Positions 5,934 through 15,253 of a stretch of 64,000 nucleotides of DNA are shown here, piece by piece. This stretch comes from a virus, in the IMG/VR virus record IMGVR_UViG_3300046542_000168, positions 43,408-107,407 of that record; one strand, 5' to 3'. The notes under the pieces are model-generated. The model was given only the letters and a program-made list of their open reading frames with translations. It was not told the origin of the DNA and did no database searches. A program made the translations under genes and the position numbers. How positions within the stretch are numbered: position 1 is the first letter of the stretch; each line of letters begins with the position of its first letter.

Positions 5934-6611
5934 ATGCCAGCAGGGTTTCAATCTATCAACGATAGCGGTACGGTCCAGATTGATGAAAACTACTCGACTC
6001 TGACCCTTATCGCTGCACCGACGATCACAATCAATGGTGCAGGCCCAGGGTCAGCGTATCCTGGCACAATGTGGGCAAGTTACACGGTTAACAGCCCCAA
6101 CCCCCAACTTTTTATCGGCAACACCTCCGGCGTATATGTAGCGGTTGTTAGCCGAACAAACCCCAGTGCTGGAGTCTGGACCTACACGTTCGCAGCAGGC
6201 GCTGCGGTTTCTGTACGGTTATTTATTTATTCACAAGCAGTAATGACTGCCGGTAACTGCGGAATGCAGGTATTTAATTCCGGTGGTGGACTCGTCTTCG
6301 ATAGTTCTGCTCCATTCCTCCGTATGTCTGCGGTATATCAGATTGGTGGTGCAGCGGGCAGTAGCTCCTTCGGTATTCCGCAAGACGGTCGGGCCTACGC
6401 TGCCGCTCTCTCATATAGTCGGTGCTCGATCACTGGCCCAGGTGCTGGTTATTACTACTGGATGGCTGAGTGGATTAACGTCAGCGGGACCACGATTACA
6501 ACATCTACTCAGGGACCAATCTACCGGTTTCCTGCAAACAACCCGTATGCCTATCCCCCTCTTGCTAACGCACCCCCGCAAGTGTTGATGGTCGATGTGA
6601 CATATATTTAA
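5934..6611 (+). CDS. virion-associated protein, MPAG family, long copy
   Basis: A 225-residue paralog of the preceding protein, sharing M-P-A-G-x-Q-x(3)-[DE]-x-G-x(3)-[IL]-D. The body is Gly, Ser, Thr and Tyr rich and probably all beta. The pair lies between the packaging genes, an odd place for surface proteins, so a head or tail decoration role is only inferred. Confidence 0.75.
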   Translation: MPAGFQSINDSGTVQIDENYSTLTLIAAPTITINGAGPGSAYPGTMWASYTVNSPNPQLFIGNTSGVYVAVVSRTNPSAGVWTYTFAAGAAVSVRLFIYSQAVMTAGNCGMQVFNSGGGLVFDSSAPFLRMSAVYQIGGAAGSSSFGIPQDGRAYAAALSYSRCSITGPGAGYYYWMAEWINVSGTTITTSTQGPIYRFPANNPYAYPPLANAPPQVLMVDVTYI

Positions 6612-6621
6612 AGGATTAATG

Positions 6622-7053
6622 ATGACCGAACAAGCAATCGCTGAAGTGGTGACTACCTCTGTAGTCAAGCCAACTAAAGCCACAAAGAAAGTAAAACTAG
6701 TCAAGCAGAAGATTACATTGTTCTCTGCTGACCCGATGACCCTTATCGCTAAGCTTGAGGAATACATCCTCGCAGGCGCTAAGGTAGACCCAACGGAATT
6801 CTCCTACCTCAAGACACTGCCGATGCGAATTGGCCTGTACGTCGAAGGTCCGGCAGATAAAGACGACTGGTTGTGGAAGAGCGATGCCCACCTTAATTGC
6901 TTCGGCATTGATGTAGCAGAGTTCACATATGATGCAAAGGCTCTTGATGCCCTGGAGTGGAACGACTTCCGTAAAGTCTGTGCTGCTGTGGACGTTAAAG
7001 GCCGGGACCGCGCCAAGATGACTAAAGAGTATCTGGCCGCGATTGCTGAATAA
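6622..7053 (+). CDS. conserved-looking protein upstream of large terminase
   Basis: A 143-residue acidic protein with a Lys/Thr-rich N-terminal stretch and a C-terminal region around 90-140 with alternating hydrophobic helices. Two ATGs stand side by side; the second is chosen because AAGGA then has proper spacing. Its location directly before terminase makes it an alternative candidate for the small terminase subunit. No family is recognised. Confidence 0.7.
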   Translation: MTEQAIAEVVTTSVVKPTKATKKVKLVKQKITLFSADPMTLIAKLEEYILAGAKVDPTEFSYLKTLPMRIGLYVEGPADKDDWLWKSDAHLNCFGIDVAEFTYDAKALDALEWNDFRKVCAAVDVKGRDRAKMTKEYLAAIAE

Positions 7054-7062
7054 GGTTGACCT

Positions 7063-8568
7063 ATGGCCAATCCTCCATTTCAGCAGAAGAAGGAGCTGAT
7101 TGGCCCCGCCTCAGCAAAGCAAGTAATGATGTTACAAGCCGCTGCATCTACCGCCGTTATCGGTGGAGCTGCTGGCTCTGGTAAAAGTCACATTGCCCTT
7201 CTATTCCCTCTCAAGTACAAAGATGACCCCTACTTCCGTGGCGTTATCTTCCGTAAGACTACAGGCGAACTTCAAGACCTGTGGGACCGTGCTTGCGAGA
7301 TGTATCCGAAGCTCTACCCGAAAGATGATCGCGGTAGAAGCCCCGTCAAGATCCACCAGCAGAAGATGCGTATTACCTTCCCTTCTGGTGCGACTGTTTT
7401 ATTCTCTTACCTCGATCACGAGAAAGATAAATACAAGCATCAGGGTAAGGAATACACCTTCATTCTTTTCGATGAAGCAACGCACTTCTCGCAAACTCAA
7501 ATTGAATACCTACGTGGTCGTCTGCGTAGTTCCCGCTCTGAAAATCCAATTCAGATGATCCTCACGGCAAACCCGGACCCCGACTCAATTTTATTTAACT
7601 GGGTTGAATGGTACTTGCACGAAGACGGGCTGCCTAATCTTGATAAAGATGGCGTTGTTCGTTACTACGTGATGGAAGGCGGTGAATACATCTGGGCAGA
7701 CACTCGTGAGGAACTAGAGGCCATTCACGGCACCGGTCATGAAAGTGGTATCCAGTCGTTCACGTTCATCTCTGCAACGTGTTATGACAATCCCGTGTTG
7801 CTCTCCAACGACCCTTCATATCCGAGTCGGCTTAAAGCGAACAACGAAGTGGACGTGCAGCGGTTGCTATATGGTAACTGGAAAGTACGCCCTTCTGCTG
7901 CCGGGATTATGAAGCGTGAATGGTTCCACGAACTAGAGCAAGAGCCCGCCTGGACAGAGATTATCAAGTCGGTACGTGCGTTTGATTTCGCAGGTACGTT
8001 AAAGAGTGATTCAAACCCCAGCCCCGATTACACCGCTTGCGTGAAGATGTCACGACTCAAGAGCAGTACTTACCACATTCATGAAGTTCGCCGTACACGT
8101 ATTCGTTACGGAGACTGGGTGAAGTGGATTCTACACTGCTGTGTCGATGATGGCCCGAAAGTCGATGTAATTATCCCTATCGACCCTAACCCTGCTGCCG
8201 CTGCTGCATCAATGATGCTGGCACGAACTCTCAGCGAACATGGGTTGTATGTTCGAAGGTTTAAAGCCTCCGGCAAAAAGATTGATCGTGCAAGGCCATT
8301 CGCCTCGATGCTGCTTAATGGTGGCGTCAGTATCTCTAAAGACTGTGCAGTCGATGAAGAGAACAAAATCAATTACGACAACACTTTCTATTTCAAAGAG
8401 TGCGAAGCATTCGATGGTGAAAAGAGGAAAGGCGAGAACGGTCACGACGATATGGTCGATGCCACTTCCGATGCCTTTATGGCCCTCGCTCAGAAAGCTG
8501 TTATCCCCAACGTTTCTCACGGATTGAAGCAATTCAATACCTCTTTCAGTAACCCATTCTCACGATAG
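7063..8568 (+). CDS. terL: terminase large subunit
   Basis: A 501-residue ATPase-nuclease that pumps DNA into the prohead. Walker A is GAAGSGKS (35-42) and Walker B with the catalytic carboxylate is FILFDEAT (133-140). The C-terminal RNase H-like nuclease shows the first metal-binding Asp in AFDFAG (306-311), a second acidic site near IPIDPN (371-376) and the late GHDDMVDA (460-467). Length and motif order are typical. It is followed after 12 bp by the portal gene. Confidence 0.95.
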   Translation: MANPPFQQKKELIGPASAKQVMMLQAAASTAVIGGAAGSGKSHIALLFPLKYKDDPYFRGVIFRKTTGELQDLWDRACEMYPKLYPKDDRGRSPVKIHQQKMRITFPSGATVLFSYLDHEKDKYKHQGKEYTFILFDEATHFSQTQIEYLRGRLRSSRSENPIQMILTANPDPDSILFNWVEWYLHEDGLPNLDKDGVVRYYVMEGGEYIWADTREELEAIHGTGHESGIQSFTFISATCYDNPVLLSNDPSYPSRLKANNEVDVQRLLYGNWKVRPSAAGIMKREWFHELEQEPAWTEIIKSVRAFDFAGTLKSDSNPSPDYTACVKMSRLKSSTYHIHEVRRTRIRYGDWVKWILHCCVDDGPKVDVIIPIDPNPAAAAASMMLARTLSEHGLYVRRFKASGKKIDRARPFASMLLNGGVSISKDCAVDEENKINYDNTFYFKECEAFDGEKRKGENGHDDMVDATSDAFMALAQKAVIPNVSHGLKQFNTSFSNPFSR

Positions 8569-8580
8569 TAGGGAACATGA

Positions 8581-10077
8581 ATGGACGAAGATAATATCTC
8601 CCTGGAAACTGGGAGTAACGATACTCCTACGCTTACTATGGGTGAGATTGGCCGTTCTGGCTTGATCGTACTAGGTGGGAACATCTTCGAAGAGTGTCAG
8701 GATGAACTTCGGTGGCCACAAGCCGCTGAAACATATAAAGAGATGTCTAAAGACGCCTCTATTGCTGCCGCTCTCGATTATGTAGATAACAAAGTAGCCA
8801 CAGCCGAGTGGGAAGTAAAGATCCCAGAAGGCTATGACGAAAAGCTCAAGACTCATGCAATCTTCCTGAAGCAATGCATGAACGATATGGAACACACATG
8901 GACCGACTTCATTAAGCAAGCTGCTTCTTTCGGTCGATATGGCTTCGCTCCTATCGAGAAGGTTTACCGCTACAGAGACAAGACAAAGGGAAGCAAGTAC
9001 GGCGATATGCTGATTGCCCCCCGTAAGCTCGTTCTACGCTCCCAGGACTCTATTGATAGATGGAGATGGGGCACAAGCGGCAAAGACCTTCAGGGGTTCT
9101 ACCAGAACGTCTGGAGCATGACATCCAACCCGATCAACAGTGAAGGTTGGGGCTACATTGATGGCCCACGCGAATTAGCACAGAAGTTTATCCCGCGTAA
9201 AAAGTTTCTCCTGTTCCGCCATAACCCACAGAAGGATAGCCCTACCGGCACATCCCCTCTGGCAAGTGTATGGCAAGCCTGGAAAATGAAGCAGGCATAT
9301 CAAGAGGCTGAGGCCCTAGGTGCTGCTCAAGACGCAAACGCATTTAAGATCCTCTTCCTTCCGCCAGAGTATCTGGTATCGGACGCGGATGAAGATAAGA
9401 AAGAAGCCCTTAAGATTTTCCAGAAGGCTCTTTCAAACTCTCACAGAGCCCTGGAATCAGGAATCATCCTGCCTTACGTCACTGACGAACAAGGCAAGAA
9501 GATGTTCGACTTTGAAATTAAGAACATCGCCGGTACTTCCCGATATGACACTGACACCATTATTAATCGCTACAACCAAGAGATTCTTGTCGGCCTATTT
9601 GCCGACGTACTTGCTCTAGGAAGTGGTGGCGGTGGCGGTAGTTATTCACTCTCTGAATCGAAACTATCAGTTATCGACCTCGCTGTCCGGGCCCGCCTGG
9701 ACGAGATTCGTAATCAGATCAACCACGACCTAGTTCGACAAATCTTCGAACTTAACGGATGGGACACTGAGGTAATGCCGTACTTCGAATACAGGCTACC
9801 AGAAGCAGTCAACTTAGAAGAACTAGGTAAGTTCATCCAGCGTGTTAAAGCGGTTGGTATGTTGCCTATTACTCCGAAAGTTGTGAACTGGGTACTTAAG
9901 CTCGCTGAGATTCCTTATCAAGTTGATGAAGACGCCACTACAGAAGAACTTCTGAAGATGATGGGCGCCGATGAATCAGCATCTGGTGAGGGAATGAAGG
10001 AAGGGTTGAGTTCGGGAACTGGCAAATCGTCGGGAGGAAGCGGTGACGCCTCTACCGGCAATAAAGAAAATGCCTAG
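8581..10077 (+). CDS. portal protein (DUF935/Mu gp29-like)
   Basis: A 498-residue portal that forms the dodecameric ring at the packaging vertex. The region from about 25 (IFEECQDELRWPQ) through the DAS-I-A-A-ALDYVDNKV segment matches the Mu gp29 / DUF935 portal type rather than the lambda B type. A Gly-rich loop (LGSGGGGGSYSLSES) lies near 350, and the C-terminal tail beyond 465 is low-complexity Ser/Gly. It is followed by the protease after 8 bp. Confidence 0.9.
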   Translation: MDEDNISLETGSNDTPTLTMGEIGRSGLIVLGGNIFEECQDELRWPQAAETYKEMSKDASIAAALDYVDNKVATAEWEVKIPEGYDEKLKTHAIFLKQCMNDMEHTWTDFIKQAASFGRYGFAPIEKVYRYRDKTKGSKYGDMLIAPRKLVLRSQDSIDRWRWGTSGKDLQGFYQNVWSMTSNPINSEGWGYIDGPRELAQKFIPRKKFLLFRHNPQKDSPTGTSPLASVWQAWKMKQAYQEAEALGAAQDANAFKILFLPPEYLVSDADEDKKEALKIFQKALSNSHRALESGIILPYVTDEQGKKMFDFEIKNIAGTSRYDTDTIINRYNQEILVGLFADVLALGSGGGGGSYSLSESKLSVIDLAVRARLDEIRNQINHDLVRQIFELNGWDTEVMPYFEYRLPEAVNLEELGKFIQRVKAVGMLPITPKVVNWVLKLAEIPYQVDEDATTEELLKMMGADESASGEGMKEGLSSGTGKSSGGSGDASTGNKENA

Positions 10078-10085
10078 GAGTAGAG

Positions 10086-11480
10086 ATGGCTCACACCCTT
10101 ATTAGACTCAGGGAGAAGTATTACAACACTCCCCTGTTGGTAGACACAGAGACATTTAACTCTGTGATGTCCTACCTAGATACACGCAACGACGGCAATG
10201 TAGAAATTAACGCTCGAAGCGGAGAGGACGAAAGCGGGCATTCCCGCATCCTCTACAACGAAGATACACAGACCGCTGTTATGCACATTGAAGGTCCACT
10301 GACATATCGTCCAGTTACTTTCATGGGCTTCGACTGCGGCGGAACTAACTACACCGATCTAAAGCAAGATGTTGAAACGGCCATTGATATGGGCGCCAAG
10401 ACAATTGCCTGGATGGTAGATAGTGGTGGTGGTGAAGCACATCAGATGTCGGACTCTGCGAAGTACATTCGCAAGCTACTTGATGAAAGTGGTGTTCGAC
10501 TCCTGGCGTATGTAGATGGCCGGTCGGCCTCTGCTGCTTACGGCCTTACAGCTATCGCTGATGAAATCATTGCCTCACGAGATTCCGAACTAGGAAGCAT
10601 CGGGGTACTTGTTCAACTCATCAACGATTCCCAGGCCATGAAGAAAGAAGGCTATGAACGCACGTTCATTACTGCCGGTGACGACAAGATCCCGTTTGCC
10701 GAAGATGGAAGTTGGCGTGAAGGATTCTTAGCTGATCTTCAGAAAAAAGTAGACATCACCTACAAAGACTTTACCGAGCATGTTGCTGACCACAGAGGCA
10801 TCTCAGTAGAAACAGTTAAGTCCACTCAAGCACGAATGTTCTTTGCAACAGATGCTATCGGGTTGGGCCTCGCTGACAAAGTAATGACTCCTGAAGAGTT
10901 CTATACATATCTGGCTGATGAAGCCCAATCAAACATGAGTGGAAACGCTGTGTTCAAACCACGCATTTTTAAATCTATGTCCGCACAGGATGACCCTATG
11001 AAACTAGCTGAACTGGAAGCTCAACTTACCGAGCTGACAACTAAACTAGCCGACGCCGAAGCAACTATCGCTGCAAGCGTAGAAGCTAACACATCAGCCG
11101 CTCAGGCTGTTGTCGAGGCTCTGGCAACTAATGAAACTCTGGCTTCGCAACTACTGGCTGCTCAAGACGAACTAACTTCGCTTAAAGCAGAGAAAGCAGA
11201 AGCTGCTCTAGCCTCTCGTAAAGCTTCCCTACTTGCTGCTGCTGTTCCGGCTGATCGTGTTGAAGGAATGATGACAAGTCTGTCGTCGCTTGATGACGCA
11301 ACCTTCCAGACTGTAGTTGATGGCTTCGCTGCCACTAAAGCAACTGTAGAACAATCTGCACTTATGACCGAACTAGGTCAAGACGCAGAAGTTGAAGCTC
11401 CTGCAAAAGCAACTGCTGATGCTGACGCAGCAGACGCTGCAACTCGTGCCGCTATCGCTCGTCGCGCTAACCGCAAGTAA
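10086..11480 (+). CDS. head maturation protease (S49/SppA type) with C-terminal scaffold
   Basis: A 464-residue fusion as in lambda C. Residues about 60-270 form the ClpP-fold S49 protease with VDSGGGEA (111-118) and the nucleophile Ser149 in G-R-S-A-S-A-A-Y. Residues about 300-464 are an Ala/Glu coiled coil typical of scaffold. It processes the prohead and self-digests during maturation. An in-frame internal start at 10998 would yield free scaffold, as lambda does with Nu3. Confidence 0.9.
   Translation: MAHTLIRLREKYYNTPLLVDTETFNSVMSYLDTRNDGNVEINARSGEDESGHSRILYNEDTQTAVMHIEGPLTYRPVTFMGFDCGGTNYTDLKQDVETAIDMGAKTIAWMVDSGGGEAHQMSDSAKYIRKLLDESGVRLLAYVDGRSASAAYGLTAIADEIIASRDSELGSIGVLVQLINDSQAMKKEGYERTFITAGDDKIPFAEDGSWREGFLADLQKKVDITYKDFTEHVADHRGISVETVKSTQARMFFATDAIGLGLADKVMTPEEFYTYLADEAQSNMSGNAVFKPRIFKSMSAQDDPMKLAELEAQLTELTTKLADAEATIAASVEANTSAAQAVVEALATNETLASQLLAAQDELTSLKAEKAEAALASRKASLLAAAVPADRVEGMMTSLSSLDDATFQTVVDGFAATKATVEQSALMTELGQDAEVEAPAKATADADAADAATRAAIARRANRK
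10998..11480 (+). CDS. nested scaffold protein (internal in-frame start)
   Basis: Within the protease gene, an in-frame ATG preceded by AGGA at eight bases would give a 160-residue coiled-coil protein beginning MKLAELEAQLTEL. The lambda C/Nu3 arrangement is the precedent. An ATG seven codons earlier is an alternative start. Confidence 0.55.
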   Translation: MKLAELEAQLTELTTKLADAEATIAASVEANTSAAQAVVEALATNETLASQLLAAQDELTSLKAEKAEAALASRKASLLAAAVPADRVEGMMTSLSSLDDATFQTVVDGFAATKATVEQSALMTELGQDAEVEAPAKATADADAADAATRAAIARRANRK

Positions 11481-11507
11481 TTACCCCCCGAACTTTAAGG
11501 AATAAAA

Positions 11508-11960
11508 ATGCCATTCCAAGCTATGCCTGTGCGTGAAAAACGCCTATCTGACCTAGTTGTTTTCGAAGGTTTCGAACCAACAGTTGGTTATAACCGTCGT
11601 GACATTAACGTCACCCCTCCTGCCGCTAGTGCTCCAGTAAAACTAGGGACCATCGTGTTCCGTGCTAAATCGACTGACGAAGCTGCTCCATTCGCAGTAG
11701 TTGCGGCTGTTGGTGACATTGCTCTGACTAACGAGTACGCAGTCGTTATTGGCGACCACTACGGCTACAAGCCTTCATTTGTTCCTGCCGCTATTGCTGC
11801 TGGCAAGTTCAACTCGATTGGTTACACAAGTGGTCCGATGAAAATCAAAGACTACCTGCCTAAACAAATCCACTCCGCCCTCAACCCTACTCAGTTTGCT
11901 GCCCTGGCACAAGCACTAGAGAAGCAGGGCATCGTCGTAGTTGACCACGTAATCGTTTGA
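11508..11960 (+). CDS. probable head decoration protein
   Basis: A 150-residue beta-rich protein directly between the protease and the major capsid gene, the position of lambda gpD-like decoration proteins that bind capsid trimers and stabilise the shell. It starts MPFQAMPVREKRLSDLVV. The assignment is by position and size; sequence similarity to gpD is not evident by eye. Confidence 0.7.
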   Translation: MPFQAMPVREKRLSDLVVFEGFEPTVGYNRRDINVTPPAASAPVKLGTIVFRAKSTDEAAPFAVVAAVGDIALTNEYAVVIGDHYGYKPSFVPAAIAAGKFNSIGYTSGPMKIKDYLPKQIHSALNPTQFAALAQALEKQGIVVVDHVIV

Positions 11961-12010
11961 TTACGTGTTTCACCACAACTAACTAATATCATAGGACATA
12001 GAGACTTATT

Positions 12011-13096
12011 ATGGGTATCACTCTTAACCGTAACAACCTTGGTAAGGTTGTTGACCGTACCGACGTACTGGTAGATGTACCGTACACAGCGGACATCACC
12101 GAAGCACTGGGTCTGTTTACTGACCACTACAGCACACAGAAGACTGTTGAAATTGTTCGTAAGAGCAGCAACCAACAAATTCTGACCGACAGCAACTGGG
12201 ATAGTGGCCGTGGGCAAACACTGACTGTAGAACCAACTCGTGAATTCGTTCACGCTAGCATCCCGCACATCAGTGCATCGGACGCTATCTACCCGCACGA
12301 CCTAGACGGCGTAGTGCAGATCGACGACAGCGTTGAAATCATGAATCTCGCTCAGGTAGCGGACATTCGTGCAGAGAAGATGCTGACTCTGAAAGATGCT
12401 CACAACCTGACTCAGGTTGCAGCTCGTTTCCAACTTCTGCGTGACGGTACTGTTTACGCACCGAACAAAACCCTGCGTACAAGCTACGGCGACACCATCA
12501 ACTTCTACACAGAGTTCGGTGTTACACGTCAGTCTATCGCAATGGACTTCGGCAACACAGTAGACCCGCGTGCTCAGTCCCGCGAAGTACTGGCCAACCT
12601 GCGTAAAGACCTGCGTGGAACAACTGGCGCCCTTCGTGGTGTAGTTGCACTAGTAGGTAGCGAGTTCTTCACCAAGGTGATTATGAACCCGTATGTAACA
12701 GAAATGCTTAAGAGCCTGCCGACTTCCCAGTCCCTGGCAACTCTTCTGGGTGTTAATGCTGATGACCCGCGCTTCGCTGGTCTGAATGAGCGTTTCCCTA
12801 GCATCAGCCTGTTCGGTATCACCTATGTAGACGTAGGTGTTTCGGGTTACGACGTAGGGAACTCTTTCGTTCCGTTCGTTGCTGATGACGAAGGTATTCT
12901 GCTGCCAGTAGGTCTGACCAACTTGGCGAAGACTTACTACGCTCCAGCTAACCGCTTCAGCTCGGTTAACAAGAAGTCGCAAGGTAGCTACTGGTTCGAA
13001 TCCGCTTCTGACCAGAAGATCACCATCGACACAGAACAGAACTTCATGAACGCCCTGCTATGGCCAGCGGCTGTGAAGACTCTGACCCTGGCGTAA
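12011..13096 (+). CDS. major capsid protein (lambda gpE family)
   Basis: A 361-residue shell protein of HK97 fold, lambda E type. Recognisable are the N-terminal arm, the LTLKDAHNLTQ helix region, the GTTGALRGVVALVGSEFF segment and the late FESASDQKITIDTEQNF near the C terminus. Codon use is biased to abundant codons, as expected for the most expressed virion protein. A GC-rich hairpin follows the stop. Confidence 0.93.
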   Translation: MGITLNRNNLGKVVDRTDVLVDVPYTADITEALGLFTDHYSTQKTVEIVRKSSNQQILTDSNWDSGRGQTLTVEPTREFVHASIPHISASDAIYPHDLDGVVQIDDSVEIMNLAQVADIRAEKMLTLKDAHNLTQVAARFQLLRDGTVYAPNKTLRTSYGDTINFYTEFGVTRQSIAMDFGNTVDPRAQSREVLANLRKDLRGTTGALRGVVALVGSEFFTKVIMNPYVTEMLKSLPTSQSLATLLGVNADDPRFAGLNERFPSISLFGITYVDVGVSGYDVGNSFVPFVADDEGILLPVGLTNLAKTYYAPANRFSSVNKKSQGSYWFESASDQKITIDTEQNFMNALLWPAAVKTLTLA

Positions 13097-13103
13097 TTGA
13101 ACT

Positions 13104-13124
13104 GGGGCGGTCTTGTGCCGCCCC
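13104..13124 (+). terminator. hairpin after the capsid gene
   Basis: GGGGCGG-TCTTGTG-CCGCCCC; a poor T-run (ATTCTG) follows. It probably reduces read-through or protects the capsid mRNA 3' end. Confidence 0.5.
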
Positions 13125-13147
13125 ATTCTGCCTTCTAGGAGAAGTAT

Positions 13148-13354
13148 ATGAAACTTGATGACTTGTTCATCCAGGCTGGCTGGATTGCTACTTGCCGCCA
13201 ACTTGCCGCTACGCTGCCGAATAAGGCTGGTATTACCGCTCTTACTCCAGTGTCAGTTGCAAACGCTACAGACGCTACAACTGCTGCAACCCTGGCTAAC
13301 GCTAATAAGGTTGCTATCAACGCAATCATTGCTGCACTAAAGAACGTGGCGTAA
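13148..13354 (+). CDS. small Ala-rich head protein
   Basis: A 68-residue protein with AGGAGAAG ribosome site. The C-terminal half (ATDATTAATLANANKVAI) is the Ala/Asn-rich helix pattern seen in small phage proteins sometimes annotated as head fibre or head-associated. Position after the capsid gene supports a head role. No further evidence. Confidence 0.6.
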   Translation: MKLDDLFIQAGWIATCRQLAATLPNKAGITALTPVSVANATDATTAATLANANKVAINAIIAALKNVA

Positions 13355-13360
13355 ATAAAG

Positions 13361-13999
13361 ATGGCGTATCAACTCCCTAACGGATCTACTTTTGAATTTG
13401 CTAGCGGGTATACGCCGTTTTTAACAATCACGGCGATTTCTCGTGCTGCAAACGCTGTATGTACCGTATCAAGTCACACCCTAACAATCAACCAGATCGT
13501 AATGATTAAGTCTGGCTGGTGGGACATTGACGGACGCGCATTTAGAGTTTCAGCAGTTACGGCTACAACATTCACGTTGGCCGGTGCTGATACTACAGAT
13601 ACAAAGAGGAACGTTGGAACTAACTACGGCACAGCCCGTGGAGTTACCGCATGGGTACAAGTACCCCAGATCCTCAATCTCACTCTCTCCGGTGGAGAGC
13701 AGCAATACACAACATTTAGCCCCTCACGTTCCGGCAAGGAAGTCAGTCGCCCCACTATAAAGAGTGCAGCGGTCATGACACTTGAGGTAGCTGATGACAA
13801 ATCCCTCCCCCTGTTTTCCACAATTGAACTTGCATCGGAAACAGAAGAGATTCAGGTGCAACGCCTGACACTTATTAACTCCGATTACATCTTGTACGCA
13901 AGCTTAGCCTCGATGACTAAGACGCCTAAGATGCAACGCGATCAGTTAATGACAAGAACAATTTCCCTGGCTCTCCAGGGAGACAACACCCGATATTAA
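13361..13999 (+). CDS. tail tube protein paralog A
   Basis: A 212-residue protein opening MAYQLPNGSTFEFASGY and clearly paralogous over its whole length to the product at 15678 (MAYALPNGSTFDVAS). Shared blocks include the ADTTDT/VDTTST region, W-V-x-(I/V)-P-Q-I, SGGEQQ and the C-terminal RD(Q/E)LMTR. The family is tail tube (TTP_3-like), whose hexamers stack into the tail tube. Its position before the connector genes, away from the second copy, is unusual. Confidence 0.75.
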   Translation: MAYQLPNGSTFEFASGYTPFLTITAISRAANAVCTVSSHTLTINQIVMIKSGWWDIDGRAFRVSAVTATTFTLAGADTTDTKRNVGTNYGTARGVTAWVQVPQILNLTLSGGEQQYTTFSPSRSGKEVSRPTIKSAAVMTLEVADDKSLPLFSTIELASETEEIQVQRLTLINSDYILYASLASMTKTPKMQRDQLMTRTISLALQGDNTRY

Positions 14000-14008
14000 G
14001 GAAGCAAG

Positions 14009-14443
14009 ATGGCTGCAACAACTGAAGAAAAGATTGCTTTTATCAAGCTCCGTATCGGTGATGTAACTAGTAACCCTATCTTCCCTATGTTTACCGATGA
14101 AGAGTACACAGTTGTACTTGATGGGAACAGTGGGAACATTGAACGAACTACCCGCATGATGGCTATCAGTGCCACGATGATTGTTGGCTCTGTTAGCACT
14201 AGGGAAATGGTTGGTGACATCGAAGTACAGAACGTCTTCGCTACGAACTACCTGAAAGCCCTGGACTACCTGATTAACGATCCGATGACCCGCATTCCAG
14301 CGAACCTAATGCCGTGGGTAGCAGGTATGGATAGCCAACCAACTAAGTTGGAACAGGCTTCCGACCTATCTTGTGGATGCCGCAACGGCCTAACATTCGG
14401 CGGATATCAGTCAAGTTATCACCTCTGCACTTGCGGAGGTTGA
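14009..14443 (+). CDS. head-tail adaptor (connector) protein
   Basis: A 144-residue mainly helical protein in the adaptor position. The pattern IAFIKLRIGD...PMFTDEEY matches gp6/Ad1-type connector proteins that dock under the portal. The C terminus is odd: CGCRNG and CTCGG give four cysteines that could bind a metal. Confidence 0.75.
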   Translation: MAATTEEKIAFIKLRIGDVTSNPIFPMFTDEEYTVVLDGNSGNIERTTRMMAISATMIVGSVSTREMVGDIEVQNVFATNYLKALDYLINDPMTRIPANLMPWVAGMDSQPTKLEQASDLSCGCRNGLTFGGYQSSYHLCTCGG

Positions 14444-14444
14444 T

Positions 14445-14834
14445 ATGGCCGATCTATTCGACCGACTGAGGAAGACAGTTGTTAAGCAACTGGCTCCCCG
14501 CTCTGTTGGTGGTAAGGGTATGGCTGGACTCCTTATTCGTAAGGAACGCACTTACAACCCCGATACTGACATGAACGAAGTGGTTGATACCACTTACGAC
14601 ATCTCCGGCCTCAAGGCTACTTACAAGCTCCACTACGTCGATGGCTCGCTTATCCGTATGAGCGATGTGAAGTTCGATCTTAGTCCGTCGCTGTTAGATG
14701 GCACCGTATGCCCTACCCCAACTACTTCCGATCAGATTCAACTTGATGGAAAGGTTTACACCGTCGTCACAGTTGCTAACTGGAATGGTGCTGGTGATGA
14801 CCTGGGCTGGGTCTTGCAACTGAGGACAGCCTAA
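14445..14834 (+). CDS. head-tail stopper / completion protein
   Basis: A 129-residue beta-barrel-like protein starting one base after the preceding stop. The segments LIRKERTYNPDTDMNEVVD, DGSLIRMSDVKFDL and P-T-T-S-D-Q-I-Q-L-D-G-K-V-Y-T-V-V match phage stopper or neck proteins that plug the head after packaging. Its stop overlaps the next start (TAATG). Confidence 0.75.
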   Translation: MADLFDRLRKTVVKQLAPRSVGGKGMAGLLIRKERTYNPDTDMNEVVDTTYDISGLKATYKLHYVDGSLIRMSDVKFDLSPSLLDGTVCPTPTTSDQIQLDGKVYTVVTVANWNGAGDDLGWVLQLRTA

Positions 14835-15253
14835 TGGCTAATGGATTCGACTCTTTCACAAAAGACCTCGAAGGCTTTGTTAAGCGTACAGAGAAGGCTC
14901 TGACAGATTCATTCAGAGAGTTGGTAGTAGAGATTGGTGCAACAGTAATCAAGTTCTCTCCAGTCCTTACAGGCCGCTTTAAAGGCAACTGGCAGATGAC
15001 TGTCGGTTCACCTTCGACCCACAGTGTACCTAACTACGATCCTGAAGGGGCAGCAACACTCGCTCAACTCAAGATCATGGCTTCAACACTTACTCCAGGC
15101 GAGATTGCTTACATCGTCAATAACCTCTCCTACGCCTATAAGGTCGAAGTTGAAGGTTGGAAAGTTACACCCGCCTATCAGCCAGTGCTACGCACATACG
15201 CAGAGTTTGATGCTCTTGCGAATGAGGCAGTACTAAGGAACAGGGTGGGCTAA
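14834..15253 (+). CDS. neck / tail completion protein (HK97 gp10-like)
   Basis: A 139-residue protein with an N-terminal helix, the family hallmark P-V-L-T-G-R-F-K-G-N-W and a late YIVNNLSYAYKVEVEGW. This is the gp10/lambda Z type that completes the tail for joining. It overlaps both neighbours by one base, as in a coupled operon. Confidence 0.82.
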   Translation: MANGFDSFTKDLEGFVKRTEKALTDSFRELVVEIGATVIKFSPVLTGRFKGNWQMTVGSPSTHSVPNYDPEGAATLAQLKIMASTLTPGEIAYIVNNLSYAYKVEVEGWKVTPAYQPVLRTYAEFDALANEAVLRNRVG

